Assembly (NCBI GenBank): GCA_905479515.1
Contig: CAJQMX010000084.1
Coordinates: 1-23,407, forward strand
From: an uncultured Parasphingopyxis sp.
GTDB taxonomy: Bacteria > Pseudomonadota > Alphaproteobacteria > Sphingomonadales > Sphingomonadaceae
Length of the DNA: 23,407 nt
Reading direction: 5' to 3'
Numbering within the stretch: the first letter of the stretch is position 1; each line of letters starts with the position of its first letter. The position numbers and the translations under genes were made by a program. Of this stretch, positions 1-6,928 are shown piece by piece. The notes below the pieces were generated by a model. That model had not been told where the DNA came from, did no database searches, and saw nothing but the letters and a program-made list of their open reading frames with translations.

Positions 1-191
1 TCCCGAATAGCGGTTTTGCAGCGCGGTGCGGTGGAGGGAGCGGGGCATTGGGCGTCCATGGTTGGGGGCGCGCAAATTATCCCATATCGCGTCCTGTAGG
101 ACAGGAAAAAATGTGATGGTCGGGGATGCGTTCGTAATAATTCTCCCCTGACACCGGCTGTCCTTCGACAAGCTCAGGGTGAGCGGGGCGG
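1..191. other. left edge, no complete gene; possible 5' end of a minus-strand gene
   Basis: An open minus-strand frame starts at an ATG at 48-46 and runs off the window; its 16 visible residues (MPRSLHRTALQNRYSG) are too few to identify, and no ribosome site is seen. Upstream, 92-106 forms a small hairpin (TCCTGT, loop AGG, ACAGGA) followed by six A. A copy of the short repeat CCTTCGACAAGCTCAGGGTG lies at 162-181. Nothing else is supported here. Confidence 0.25.
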
Positions 192-344
192 CTAGCCGCG
201 CCTGGAATCGGCAAGGCCCATGGCGATGCCGAGCGCGATACCGATGCCGATACCTCCGATGATAGTGTCCATCGCCACGCCGATCCCCGTGCCGATGGCC
301 ATGCCAACCGCGATCCATACTCCTTTGAGGCGAAACCTGTTCAT
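192..344 (-). CDS. small glycine-zipper membrane protein
   Basis: This 50-residue protein is almost entirely one hydrophobic Gly/Ile/Ala stretch with repeated small-residue spacing (GMAIGTGIGVAMD, then GGIGIGIALGIAMG), ending in a basic tail ADSRRG. Such glycine-zipper patterns pack helices in membranes, so a small inner-membrane protein is likely. I do not recognise a named family. The start at 344 gives MNRFRLKG before the helix; a GTG 66 bases further upstream would add a tail unlike a leader. A GAGGG lies only two bases before the ATG, so the start is uncertain. It sits between two copies of a short palindromic repeat, with no evident operon partner. Confidence 0.5.
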   Translation of the reverse strand: MNRFRLKGVWIAVGMAIGTGIGVAMDTIIGGIGIGIALGIAMGLADSRRG

Positions 345-461
345 GCCCTCAAGCTGGACATGATCCGCGCGCAGGGCAAGCGGTGCGCCGCCGTATGGCC
401 GCCTGTTCACCGCGCCAATCGCCCTGTCCGTCCCGGAGCCCGGTAAAGCGTCTGGGCACCA

Positions 462-487
462 CCCTTGGACGGGCTCAGGGTGAGCGG
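462..487. repeat. short dispersed repeat, degenerate copy
   Basis: The stretch CCTTGGACGGGCTCAGGGTG followed by AGCGG matches, with a few changes, the repeat at 162-187 and both arms of the inverted pair at 755-825. It lies between the two small minus-strand genes. No coding role is seen in 345-504. Confidence 0.6.
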
Positions 488-504
488 GTGATGCGCTGCT
501 CGCC

Positions 505-717
505 TTATCCCGTGTTGCAGGCGTTGCAGCAATAATAGCAGCCGTTCGACTGGTTATAGGTCTTCTTCGCTTCGGTCACCGCGCCGTGGCAATCCGAATG
601 CCAGCCCAGATCCATGCGGTTGGACACATTGGGCTGATGCTCGCACCCGGAATCCTTTTCATGGACCTCATGATCGCCATTCGATTGCGCATTTGTGTTG
701 ACGTAGAAATAGGGCAT
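505..717 (-). CDS. small conserved Cys-rich protein (70 aa)
   Basis: The protein begins MPYFYVNTNAQSNGDHEVHE and ends with a Cys cluster, CYYCCNAC, at residues 60-67. Further Cys lie at 25 and 43, and a HEVHE segment near residue 16. The paired CxxC/CxxxC spacing suggests a small metal-binding or disulfide-bonded protein. I recognise the pattern (Y-V-N-x-N-A-Q-x-N-G-D-H-E-V-H, A-V-T-E-A-K-K-T-Y) as a widespread family of unknown function; no reaction can be assigned. The start is firm: GAGGAGG lies seven bases before the ATG at 717, while the frame open further upstream is antisense noise. A long inverted repeat follows upstream at 755-825. Confidence 0.8.
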   Translation of the reverse strand: MPYFYVNTNAQSNGDHEVHEKDSGCEHQPNVSNRMDLGWHSDCHGAVTEAKKTYNQSNGCYYCCNACNTG

Positions 718-754
718 GTTCGCCTCCTCAATAATTACCGCCTGTTTCCCTCGC

Positions 755-825
755 GCGCTCACCCTGAGCCTGTCGAAGGGTGGTTCTACGACGACAGGAC
801 CCTTCGACAGGCTCAGGGTGAGCGC
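755..825. repeat. inverted pair of short repeats (26-bp perfect arms)
   Basis: Arms at 755-780 and 800-825 are perfect inverse complements, separated by 19 bases. The core of the right arm reads CCCTTCGACAGGCTCAGGGT. Single copies occur at 162-187 and 462-487. This is the common REP-like palindrome of sphingomonads and relatives; pairs in this head-to-head layout can form a long hairpin in RNA or single-stranded DNA. It lies upstream of the Cys-rich gene and before the nuclease gene, so it may separate their transcripts. Confidence 0.8.
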
Positions 826-948
826 TGGGGGATGGCATCGAGGATAGGGCGGCGCAGCCTGTATGGCAGGCGGAGTTGCATCCATTCCGGCGCGAAAGCG
901 GCGCGGGTTTAACGCGATTTTTGCAGTTTTCGGGGCAGGGTCGCGGGC

Positions 949-1572
949 ATGGCAAGACTGCCCTATCCCAAGCGGAACAGCCGCTACCGGGCGCGCGGCC
1001 CGCGCCGATCCCCGTCGCCCGTCTATTATATGGCTGGAAAGCGGGCTGGCTATCGGCGGGGCGGACGCCGCAAACAGCCGCTTGGCTGGCCCTATGGGAT
1101 GATGCTGGCGCTGATCATCGCGATTATCACCCTGTGGGCGCTGGAATGGTCGGAGCGCAGCGGCGGTGTTGAGGAGACGGCGACTGCGCCCTTTTCCGCG
1201 CCGCAATCCCTGCTCTCCGGCGGCTCGACCAGCTTCAGCATCTGCGGATCGGCGCGGCGGATCAATTGCGTGGTTGATGGCGATACCTTCTGGATGGAAG
1301 GCGAAAAGATCCGCATCCTCGATATCGACACGCCAGAGCTGCACCCCGCCCGCTGCGCCGAGGAAGAGCGGCTGGGCCAGGCGGCCAAATCCCGGCTGCA
1401 TGATCTGCTGAATTCAGGCGCAGTCACCCTGCACAGGGCAGGCCGCGACCGGGATCGCTATGGGCGGTTATTGCGGCGGGTAGAGGTGAGCGGCCAGCCA
1501 GTGGGCGACATGCTGATCGGTGAAGGACTGGCCCGGCCCTATGCGGGCGGTCGACGGAGCTGGTGTGGGTGA
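949..1572 (+). CDS. membrane-anchored thermonuclease-family (SNase-like) protein
   Basis: The 207-residue protein has a basic, Arg/Pro-rich N-terminus (1-46), one hydrophobic helix (about 50-66) and a staphylococcal-nuclease fold from about 105 on. The catalytic set is visible by comparison with staphylococcal nuclease: D112 in VDGDT, R122 in IRIL, D127/T128/E130 in DIDTPE, and R173 in DRYGR. These bind calcium and cleave the phosphodiester, so an active nuclease is expected, probably held at the membrane with the domain outside. The basic region before the helix favours N-in topology. The start at 949 has a GCAGGG nine bases upstream; starts at 1030 or 1099 are possible and would shorten the tail. 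The next gene downstream begins the AT-richer restriction island. Confidence 0.85.
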   Translation: MARLPYPKRNSRYRARGPRRSPSPVYYMAGKRAGYRRGGRRKQPLGWPYGMMLALIIAIITLWALEWSERSGGVEETATAPFSAPQSLLSGGSTSFSICGSARRINCVVDGDTFWMEGEKIRILDIDTPELHPARCAEEERLGQAAKSRLHDLLNSGAVTLHRAGRDRDRYGRLLRRVEVSGQPVGDMLIGEGLARPYAGGRRSWCG

Positions 1573-1583
1573 GGTGTGGCAAG

Positions 1584-1612
1584 TTGCGAAGGCATTTCGG
1601 AGAGTCTAGACT
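1584..1612 (+). promoter_or_regulatory. candidate leaderless promoter of the endonuclease gene
   Basis: A -35-like TTGCGA (1584-1589) and a -10-like TAGACT (1607-1612) are 17 bases apart. The -10 ends six bases before the ATG at 1619, so transcription would begin at or next to the start codon; no Shine-Dalgarno site is present. The 10-bp perfect palindrome AGTCTAGACT (1603-1612) covers the -10 and could be an operator. Confidence 0.4.
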
Positions 1613-1618
1613 TGGCAA

Positions 1619-2212
1619 ATGACTACAGAACATCTCGTCCCGCACGACTTACGTGAAATGTATCATGTAAAGGAATGGAGAAATGCCGCGGGCATTATGG
1701 AAACAGCTTGCCCTGATGAATGGGCAGATGTGGTTTCGATTCTTCGTCAATTCCGGCTGCTGAAATCCGAAATTCTCGCCAAAGGTGGCGCTAAGTCACC
1801 CATTGCTAAACGCATTGATAGTAATTTCTACAAACGTCATTGGACCGAGAAAAAATTCGATACCGCAATCAGTGTAGATGAGTTCGAATACGAAAGCCCG
1901 ACCCATAGTGTAGATTGTTTCAAGGGAAGGGTCGGTGTCGAAGTTGAGTGGAATAACAAAGATCCATTCTATGACCGAGATTTGAACAACTTTCGCTTGC
2001 TATTCGATCTGCGTGTAATGGATGTTGGAATCATCATAACGCGCTCAAGTGAGTTGCAAGCCATCTTCAAGGAGCTAGGCAAAGGTGCCTCTTATGGTGC
2101 TTCAACTACGCATCATGAAAAGCTGTGGCCAAGGCTTGAAGGCGGTGGAGGCGGGGGGTGTCCGGTTCTGACTTTTGCAATCAGGCCAGCATTATATGTG
2201 AAAGATTGCTAA
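1619..2212 (+). CDS. BglII-type type II restriction endonuclease
   Basis: This 197-aa protein resembles the BglII/BstYI restriction endonuclease family, which cleaves GATC-centred palindromes. The core is residues 95-145: a D99-x8-E108-x-E110 metal site within DCFKGRVGVEVEWNNKD, then the RDLNNFRLLFD segment and a hydrophobic strand VGIIITRSSEL. BglII itself has D, E and Q at these places; the E-x-E form here matches BamHI-like enzymes instead. Length fits the family. The gene converges on the methyltransferase with three bases between the stop codons. Base use is far AT-richer than the surroundings (for example 35% GC in 1801-1860), pointing to recent transfer. The recognition site cannot be read from the sequence. 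A poly-Gly run (175-180) near the C-terminus is unusual. Confidence 0.82.
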   Translation: MTTEHLVPHDLREMYHVKEWRNAAGIMETACPDEWADVVSILRQFRLLKSEILAKGGAKSPIAKRIDSNFYKRHWTEKKFDTAISVDEFEYESPTHSVDCFKGRVGVEVEWNNKDPFYDRDLNNFRLLFDLRVMDVGIIITRSSELQAIFKELGKGASYGASTTHHEKLWPRLEGGGGGGCPVLTFAIRPALYVKDC

Positions 2213-2215
2213 GCG

Positions 2216-2866
2216 CTACTCGGCTGCAACGCCACTATTATAGCTATAGGTATCCCAAGTTGGCTCATAGCCATCGTCGGCCTGATTTCCCCACACTGTC
2301 CATCCACGCCGCTTGCCGCGACTGAACATCTCGAGACGAGGTCCCCAAGAACAATCTTCGATGACCTGATACTGTTCATCAGGCTTACGGCTGTGCTCAC
2401 GCTTTCGGCTTTGAATCATATTTACTTGCCGACGGCCTGGAGCAAGAGTTCTGGCATTCTTTCCACGTACGCCAAATAGCAATATTTCTGTGACGTTTCG
2501 GAAATAAAATCCCACGCCGCGTCCATCAGATCCGCCATCTTTGCGAATCTTGTGCCAGACGATGTTGGAAATGTAACGAAAACCCCATGCCTCCATCACT
2601 GCAAGGCCCGACGGAAGCAATGCGTTAGGAACCCAAAGATAGAGATGGGCCGGATCGGCTGCGATTTCTTCAACGGGCAACGAGCAAATGTCGTCGAGAG
2701 TCATTGTATCGTATCGTGCCAGTCTCTTATGCTCTGGCGCGACTTTGCCTGTCCGATTTTGAAATTGCCAAGGAGGGTCAGCTAAAATTGTTCCAAACTG
2801 CTTACCGCGTGCATTGGCAAGCAGGTCAATTCCTGCCTCTGAGAGAGGGGAGTCCGAAGAGAACAT
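2216..2866 (-). CDS. MT-A70 family adenine-N6 DNA methyltransferase
   Basis: The 216-aa protein has the MT-A70 hallmarks: catalytic DPPW at residues 30-33, the LYLWVPNALLP segment (75-84), HSRKPDEQY (158-166), and the closing RLEMFSR...GWTVWGN (177-194) that helps bind S-adenosylmethionine. Members methylate adenine N6 in DNA or RNA. Set tail-to-tail with the endonuclease, it is the expected protective half of a type II restriction-modification pair. The ATG at 2866 has no good Shine-Dalgarno site but lies exactly where a promoter at 2873-2900 would start transcription. Codon use is AT-richer than in nrdB, whose stop is 57 bases upstream. A function outside restriction (an orphan methylase) is less likely given the partner. 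Confidence 0.88.
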   Translation of the reverse strand: MFSSDSPLSEAGIDLLANARGKQFGTILADPPWQFQNRTGKVAPEHKRLARYDTMTLDDICSLPVEEIAADPAHLYLWVPNALLPSGLAVMEAWGFRYISNIVWHKIRKDGGSDGRGVGFYFRNVTEILLFGVRGKNARTLAPGRRQVNMIQSRKREHSRKPDEQYQVIEDCSWGPRLEMFSRGKRRGWTVWGNQADDGYEPTWDTYSYNSGVAAE

Positions 2867-2870
2867 AATG

Positions 2871-2900
2871 AGATCTTACCCTAATACGTAGTGAGGTCAA
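2871..2900 (-). promoter_or_regulatory. candidate leaderless promoter of the methyltransferase, overlapped by AGATCT
   Basis: On the minus strand, TTGACC (2900-2895) and TAAGAT (2878-2873) are 16 bases apart, and the -10 ends six bases before the ATG at 2866. The palindrome AGATCT (2871-2876), the BglII recognition sequence, overlaps the -10. If this site is what the system recognises, methylation there could tune expression, as known for CfrBI; that is inference. Confidence 0.4.
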
Positions 2901-2923
2901 CCGCCAGCGCGGCATTCAATCCC

Positions 2924-3973
2924 CTACTCCGCCGCTACGTTCTTCTCGCCAAACATATCTTCGCCCTCATCGGCGGCTTCATCATCATTGGCCTTGCCCT
3001 TTTTGCGTTCGTCGAACGAATCCCAGACCTGGTTCCAGTCGCCGCGTGTTGCGCCCTTGGAATATTCCGTAGCCCGGGTTTCGAAGAAGTTGGCATGCTC
3101 GACGCCGTTCAGGAGCGGGGCGAGCCATGGCAGGGGATGCTCTTCGATCATATAGACGGCGGGCAGGCCGAGCTGGCTGAGGCGCCAGTCGGCGATATAG
3201 CGGATATAGCGTTTGATCTCTTTCGCCGTCATGCCGGGCACCGGACCTTCGGAGAAGGCGAGGTCGATAAACGCATCTTCCAGCCGCACCGTTTTCTGGC
3301 AGCAATCGATGATGTCGCTCTTGACCGATTTGGTCAGGCAGCCGCGTTCCTCGCAGAAAGCGTGGTAGAGCTTGATAATGCCTTCGCAGTGCAGGCTCTC
3401 GTCGCGGATTGACCAGGTGACGATCTGCCCCATGCCCTTCATCTTGTTGAAGCGCGGGAAGTTCATCAGCATGGCGAAGCTGGCGAACAGCTGCAGCCCT
3501 TCGGTAAAGCCGCCGAACATGGCGAGCGTCTTGGCGATATCCTCGTCATTGTCGACGCCGAACTCGTTCAGATAATCATGCTTGGCGGACATTTCCTCAT
3601 ATTCGAGGAACATGCCATATTCGCTTTCGGGCATGCCGATCGTGTCGAGAAGATGGCTGTAGGCGGCGATGTGCACCGTTTCCATGTTGCTGAACGCGGT
3701 CAGCATCATCTTGATTTCGGTCGGCTTGAACACGCGGCCATATTTGTCGTGATAGCAATTCTGCACCTCGACATCGGCCTGGGTGAAGAAGCGGAAGATC
3801 TGGGTGAGTAGGTTGCGCTCATGCTCGGTAAGCTTCTGCGCCCAATCGCGGCAATCCTCGCCCAGGGGAACCTCCTCGGGCATCCAGTGGATCTGCTGCT
3901 GGCGTTTCCAGAAATCATAGGCCCAGGGATATTCAAAAGGCTTGTACTGGGTGCGGGCTTCGAGAAGGGACAT
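2924..3973 (-). CDS. nrdB: ribonucleoside-diphosphate reductase beta subunit
   Basis: NrdB holds the diiron-tyrosyl radical cofactor that NrdA needs to reduce ribonucleotides to deoxyribonucleotides in the cytoplasm. At 349 aa the length is typical. The metal ligands are all visible: D67 (QAD), E98 and H101 (METVH), E158 (FTEG), E192 and H195 (DESLH). The radical tyrosine is Y105, four residues after H101. The acidic C-terminal tail (DDEAADEGEDMFGE) carries the segment that docks NrdB on NrdA. An AGGAG site lies seven bases before the ATG. It is the last core gene of the minus-strand nrd operon, 30 bases after the 70-aa membrane protein. Its downstream flank was invaded by the restriction island. 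Confidence 0.97.
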   Translation of the reverse strand: MSLLEARTQYKPFEYPWAYDFWKRQQQIHWMPEEVPLGEDCRDWAQKLTEHERNLLTQIFRFFTQADVEVQNCYHDKYGRVFKPTEIKMMLTAFSNMETVHIAAYSHLLDTIGMPESEYGMFLEYEEMSAKHDYLNEFGVDNDEDIAKTLAMFGGFTEGLQLFASFAMLMNFPRFNKMKGMGQIVTWSIRDESLHCEGIIKLYHAFCEERGCLTKSVKSDIIDCCQKTVRLEDAFIDLAFSEGPVPGMTAKEIKRYIRYIADWRLSQLGLPAVYMIEEHPLPWLAPLLNGVEHANFFETRATEYSKGATRGDWNQVWDSFDERKKGKANDDEAADEGEDMFGEKNVAAE

Positions 3974-4003
3974 TGGTTTCTCCTGGGCTTCTAATTGGGG
4001 CGT

Positions 4004-4216
4004 CTAACTGTTGATACTGAGGGTGACGGCAAAACCGCCAACGAATAGGCCGGCCGCGAACAGCATCGCGCCGATCATGCGCAGCGCATAGGCGGCGCCT
4101 TCGCTGTCGCGGATCGAGAGCAGGCGGCGGACGGCGGCGGGGCGGACGAGCAGGGCAAGGCCGCTGACCGTCAATGTGCCGCTGATCGCGCCCATAATGG
4201 CAAGGCTGCGCGTCAT
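4004..4216 (-). CDS. small two-helix membrane protein in the nrd operon
   Basis: The 70-residue protein has two hydrophobic segments (about 6-24 and 45-66) joined by a basic stretch, VRPAAVRRLLSIRDSEG. I do not recognise a family. Its ATG overlaps the stop of the preceding lipoprotein gene (ATGA at 4216-4213), so the two are translationally coupled, and nrdB follows 30 bases on. Sharing the nrd transcript need not mean a role in nucleotide reduction. An inner-membrane location with both ends on the same side is the simple reading. Confidence 0.7.
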   Translation of the reverse strand: MTRSLAIMGAISGTLTVSGLALLVRPAAVRRLLSIRDSEGAAYALRMIGAMLFAAGLFVGGFAVTLSINS

Positions 4217-4521
4217 CTGCGGCTGTCCCGGTATACGATCACGCGCTTGGTGCTGCTGCGCGCGCCGACGCCGATAAACACGATCCCGACAAAATAGCCG
4301 AAATCATACCAGCCGCCATTGTTGGGCACCGCATAGATGGCGACGCTGTCAACAAAGAGCGAGACCACCCAGGCGACCGGGAAGATAAAGCCGTGCCACA
4401 CGCCAAGCAGAAAGCCCGGCGATTCCGGCGCGACCCCCGCGCCCGACTGCTGCGCCGCACAGGCGGTGAGCAGCAGCGGCACGCTAAGCGCGAGAAGGAT
4501 GCGGGTGTAAAGGCGGCTCAT
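4213..4521 (-). CDS. conserved small lipoprotein with membrane segments
   Basis: The 102-residue protein starts with a lipoprotein signal (LALSVPLLLTAC, lipid-modified C21). Residues 38-92 hold a pattern I recognise from a widespread uncharacterised family: GVWHGFIFPVAWVVSLF, then YAVPNNGGWYDFGYFVG. Two stretches are hydrophobic enough to cross or lie in the membrane, and the tail is basic. No activity is known to me. The ATG overlaps the stop of the DUF559 gene (ATGA at 4521-4518) and its own stop overlaps the next ATG, forming a tightly coupled chain. Before arrival of the DUF559 unit it was probably next to nrdA. Confidence 0.75.
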   Translation of the reverse strand: MSRLYTRILLALSVPLLLTACAAQQSGAGVAPESPGFLLGVWHGFIFPVAWVVSLFVDSVAIYAVPNNGGWYDFGYFVGIVFIGVGARSSTKRVIVYRDSRR

Positions 4522-4934
4522 GCTCCTTCTCCCCTTGTGGGAGAAGGTCGGGATGAGGGGAGCGGGCGGGCCGGCTCGATGCCGGCGCGTCCGATTTCAA
4601 GAGCGATCATGTCGATCACGCCGTCCATATTTTCCATAACCTCGGTGTTCCAGAAACGAATAACCCGATATCCTTCGCTTTCGAGGAAACATGTGCGGGC
4701 GGCATCTTGCTCCACGCGGTCTGCATGCTGGCCACCATCGAGTTCGACAATCAGTTTTGCCGAGTGTGACGCGAAGTCAGTGATATAAGGGCCGAAAGGA
4801 ACCTGACGCCGGAATTTAGCACTAGGCAGTTTCTCTCGAAGTGCGCGCCAGACTCTTTTTTCCGCATCGGTTGCGTCCCGGCGAAGTTTGCGAGCGCGAG
4901 CGGCAGCATGGGCGGGGAGGCTGTCACGTTTCAT
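4518..4934 (-). CDS. DUF559 domain protein (Vsr-like nuclease fold)
   Basis: This 138-aa protein matches the DUF559 family, related to very-short-patch repair endonucleases. Visible motifs are ATDAEKRVWRALR (21-33), KFRRQVPFGPYITDF (40-54, D53), the strand LIVELDGGQH (61-70, E65 and D66), and GYRVIRFWNTEV (88-99). Together they form a PD-(D/E)xK-like site, so DNA cleavage or nicking is plausible, though the family's role is not settled. The start at 4934 has GAGGGG eight bases upstream; the longer open frame merely translates repeat DNA. The last 16 or so residues (RPLPSSRPSPTRGEGA) are encoded by the downstream repeat. The gene separates nrdA from its usual partners and is flanked by inverted copies of one hairpin repeat, suggesting insertion as a unit. 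Confidence 0.85.
   Translation of the reverse strand: MKRDSLPAHAAARARKLRRDATDAEKRVWRALREKLPSAKFRRQVPFGPYITDFASHSAKLIVELDGGQHADRVEQDAARTCFLESEGYRVIRFWNTEVMENMDGVIDMIALEIGRAGIEPARPLPSSRPSPTRGEGA
4525..4562. repeat. hairpin repeat, left copy beside DUF559 gene
   Basis: CCTTCTCCC (4525-4533), loop CTTGT, GGGAGAAGG (4539-4547), followed by TCGGGATGAGGGG. It is the inverse of the right copy at 4941-5000. It lies inside the 3' end of the DUF559 reading frame. Confidence 0.85.
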
Positions 4935-4940
4935 CGTTAA

Positions 4941-5000
4941 GCCCCTCACCCTCCCAAGCCTTGCGGCTTGGGTCCCTCCCTCTCCCACAAGGGGAGAGGG
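4941..5000. repeat. hairpin repeat, right copy beside DUF559 gene
   Basis: Two stems: CCCAAGCC-TTGC-GGCTTGGG (4953-4972) and CCCTCTCCC-ACAAG-GGGAGAGGG (4978-5000), with CCCCTCACCC on the gene side. The second stem is the inverse of the left copy except for one base pair changed on both sides (C-G here, T-A there), which keeps the pairing. It lies between the nrdA stop and the DUF559 start. Confidence 0.85.
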
Positions 5001-5014
5001 TACATTGGCCGCCA

Positions 5015-6928
5015 TCACTGGCAAGCCAGGCACTCGTCATAATCGGTGGTTTCACCGGTCATGAGTTCGACCTTGGCCGGATCGAGCGTGTTGTCGGCCT
5101 CCACGCCGCCGGCAAAGTCCGCGCGCTGCACGGATTTCGAGCGGAGATAATAGAGCGACTTGATGCCGAGCTCCCAGGCGCGGAAGTGGAGCATGAGAAG
5201 ATCCCATTTCTCAACGTCCGCCGGGATGAACAGGTTCAGGGACTGCGCCTGATCGATATAGGGCGCGCGGTCCGCCGCCAACTCAAGCAGCCAGCGCTGA
5301 TCGATCTCGAAGCTGGTCTTGAAGCTGTCCTTCTCTTCCGGCGTCAGGAAATCGAGATGCTGGACGGAGCCGCCATGTTCGAGGATCGAGTTCCAGATAT
5401 TGGCGCTGTCCTTGGATTTCTCCTGCAGCAGCTTTTCGAGATGCGGGTTCTTCACGACAAAGCTGCCGGACAGCGTCTTGTGCGTATAGATATTCGCCGG
5501 AATCGGCTCGATACACGCGCTGGTGCCGCCGCAGATGATGCTGATCGAGGCGGTCGGTGCGATTGCCATCTTGCAGCTGAACCGCTCCATCACGCCCTGG
5601 TCCGCCGCATCGGGGCAGGGCCCGCGCTCATTGGCGAGCATCATCGATGCTTCGGACGCCTTGCTCTGGATATGCTTGAAGATCTTGAGGTTGAAGCTTT
5701 TCGCCAGCGCGCTCTCAAACCCGATATTCCGGGCCTGAAGGAAGCTGTGATAGCCCATCACGCCAAGCCCGACAGAGCGTTCCTGCTCGGCGCTGTACTT
5801 GGCGCGCGCCATTTCGGGCGGGGCGCGGTCGATATAATCCTGCAGCACATTGTCGAGCATGCGCATGACATCCTCGATGAACATCGGATCCTCGCTCCAC
5901 TCATCCCATTTTTCGAGATTGAGCGAGGATAGGCAGCACACGGCGGTGCGATCCTTGCCATGCTGGTCAATGCCGGTCGGCAGGGTGATCTCGCTGCACA
6001 GGTTGGAGGTCGAGACTTTCAGGCCGACATCGCGCTGATGCTTGGGCATCATGCGGTTCACCGTGTCGTTGAACACGATATAAGGCTCGCCCGTTGCAAG
6101 CCGCGTTTCGACGAGCTTCTGGAACAGCGAGCGCGCATCCACGGTGGCGCGGGTTTCGCCGGTCTTGGGCGAGATGAGGTTCCATTCTTCGCCCGCGCGC
6201 ACGGCTTCCATGAAAGCGTCCGTAACGAGAACGCCGTGATGCAGGTTCAGCGCCTTGCGGTTGAAATCGCCGGACGCTTTGCGGATCTCGAGAAACTCCT
6301 CGATCTCGGGATGCGAGATATCGAGATAGCAGGCGGCTGAACCGCGGCGCAGAGAGCCCTGCGAAATGGCGAGTGTCAGGCTGTCCATCACGCGGACGAA
6401 CGGAATGATGCCGCTGGTCTTGCCATTCAGGCCAACCGGTTCGCCGATGCCGCGAACATTGCCCCAATAGGTGCCGATGCCGCCGCCGCGCGAGGCGAGC
6501 CAGACATTCTCGTTCCAGGTGTCGACAATCCCGCCAAGGCTGTCCGACACGGAATTGAGATAACAGGAGATGGGCAGGCCGCGCCCGGTGCCGCCGTTCG
6601 ACAGTACGGGGGTGGCAGGCATGAACCAGAGCTGGGAGATATAATCATAGAGCCGCTGCGCATGGTCCGCGTCATCGGCATAGGCCGAGGCGACCCGGAC
6701 AAAGAGGTCCTGATAGCTTTCATCGGGAAGCAGATACCGGTCTTTCAGCGTTTCCTTGCCAAACTCGGTCAGCAACGCGTCGCGCGATTCATCCTTTTCG
6801 ATCGGATGCAGCTGCGGGCGGATAGACTTGCTGTGAATCTCCTCTTCCGCATTCTCGTCCGTCTTTGGTGCGTCCATTGCATCCATCACGTCTTCCACGG
6901 TGACATCGCCATTATTCGCCAGATCCAT
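5015..6928 (-). CDS. nrdA: ribonucleoside-diphosphate reductase alpha subunit
   Basis: NrdA is the catalytic subunit of class I ribonucleotide reductase. The active-site set is complete: C122 (PISCYLNS), N309/C311/E313 (SNLCSEITLP), C331 or C332 (VCCLSSLN), and the radical-relay tyrosines Y593-Y594 (SLYYLRSKS). The C-terminal shuttle cysteines are C633 and C636 (DECLACQ). At 637 aa it is shorter than E. coli NrdA (about 760), and the N-terminal 50 residues do not look like an ATP-cone, so the dATP off-switch may be absent. The ATG at 6928 follows GAGG by only two bases; a start at 6886, after GGAAG, is possible. It heads the minus-strand nrd operon. Confidence 0.97.
   Translation of the reverse strand: MDLANNGDVTVEDVMDAMDAPKTDENAEEEIHSKSIRPQLHPIEKDESRDALLTEFGKETLKDRYLLPDESYQDLFVRVASAYADDADHAQRLYDYISQLWFMPATPVLSNGGTGRGLPISCYLNSVSDSLGGIVDTWNENVWLASRGGGIGTYWGNVRGIGEPVGLNGKTSGIIPFVRVMDSLTLAISQGSLRRGSAACYLDISHPEIEEFLEIRKASGDFNRKALNLHHGVLVTDAFMEAVRAGEEWNLISPKTGETRATVDARSLFQKLVETRLATGEPYIVFNDTVNRMMPKHQRDVGLKVSTSNLCSEITLPTGIDQHGKDRTAVCCLSSLNLEKWDEWSEDPMFIEDVMRMLDNVLQDYIDRAPPEMARAKYSAEQERSVGLGVMGYHSFLQARNIGFESALAKSFNLKIFKHIQSKASEASMMLANERGPCPDAADQGVMERFSCKMAIAPTASISIICGGTSACIEPIPANIYTHKTLSGSFVVKNPHLEKLLQEKSKDSANIWNSILEHGGSVQHLDFLTPEEKDSFKTSFEIDQRWLLELAADRAPYIDQAQSLNLFIPADVEKWDLLMLHFRAWELGIKSLYYLRSKSVQRADFAGGVEADNTLDPAKVELMTGETTDYDECLACQ

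Noticed and set aside
77..307. 76-codon minus-strand frame near the left edge
   Set aside because: It translates the short repeat (HPELVEG) and overlaps the better-supported glycine-zipper gene; no ribosome site.
1573..2923. Integrative element with a tRNA attachment site
   Set aside because: No tRNA, integrase or flanking direct repeat was seen around the island.
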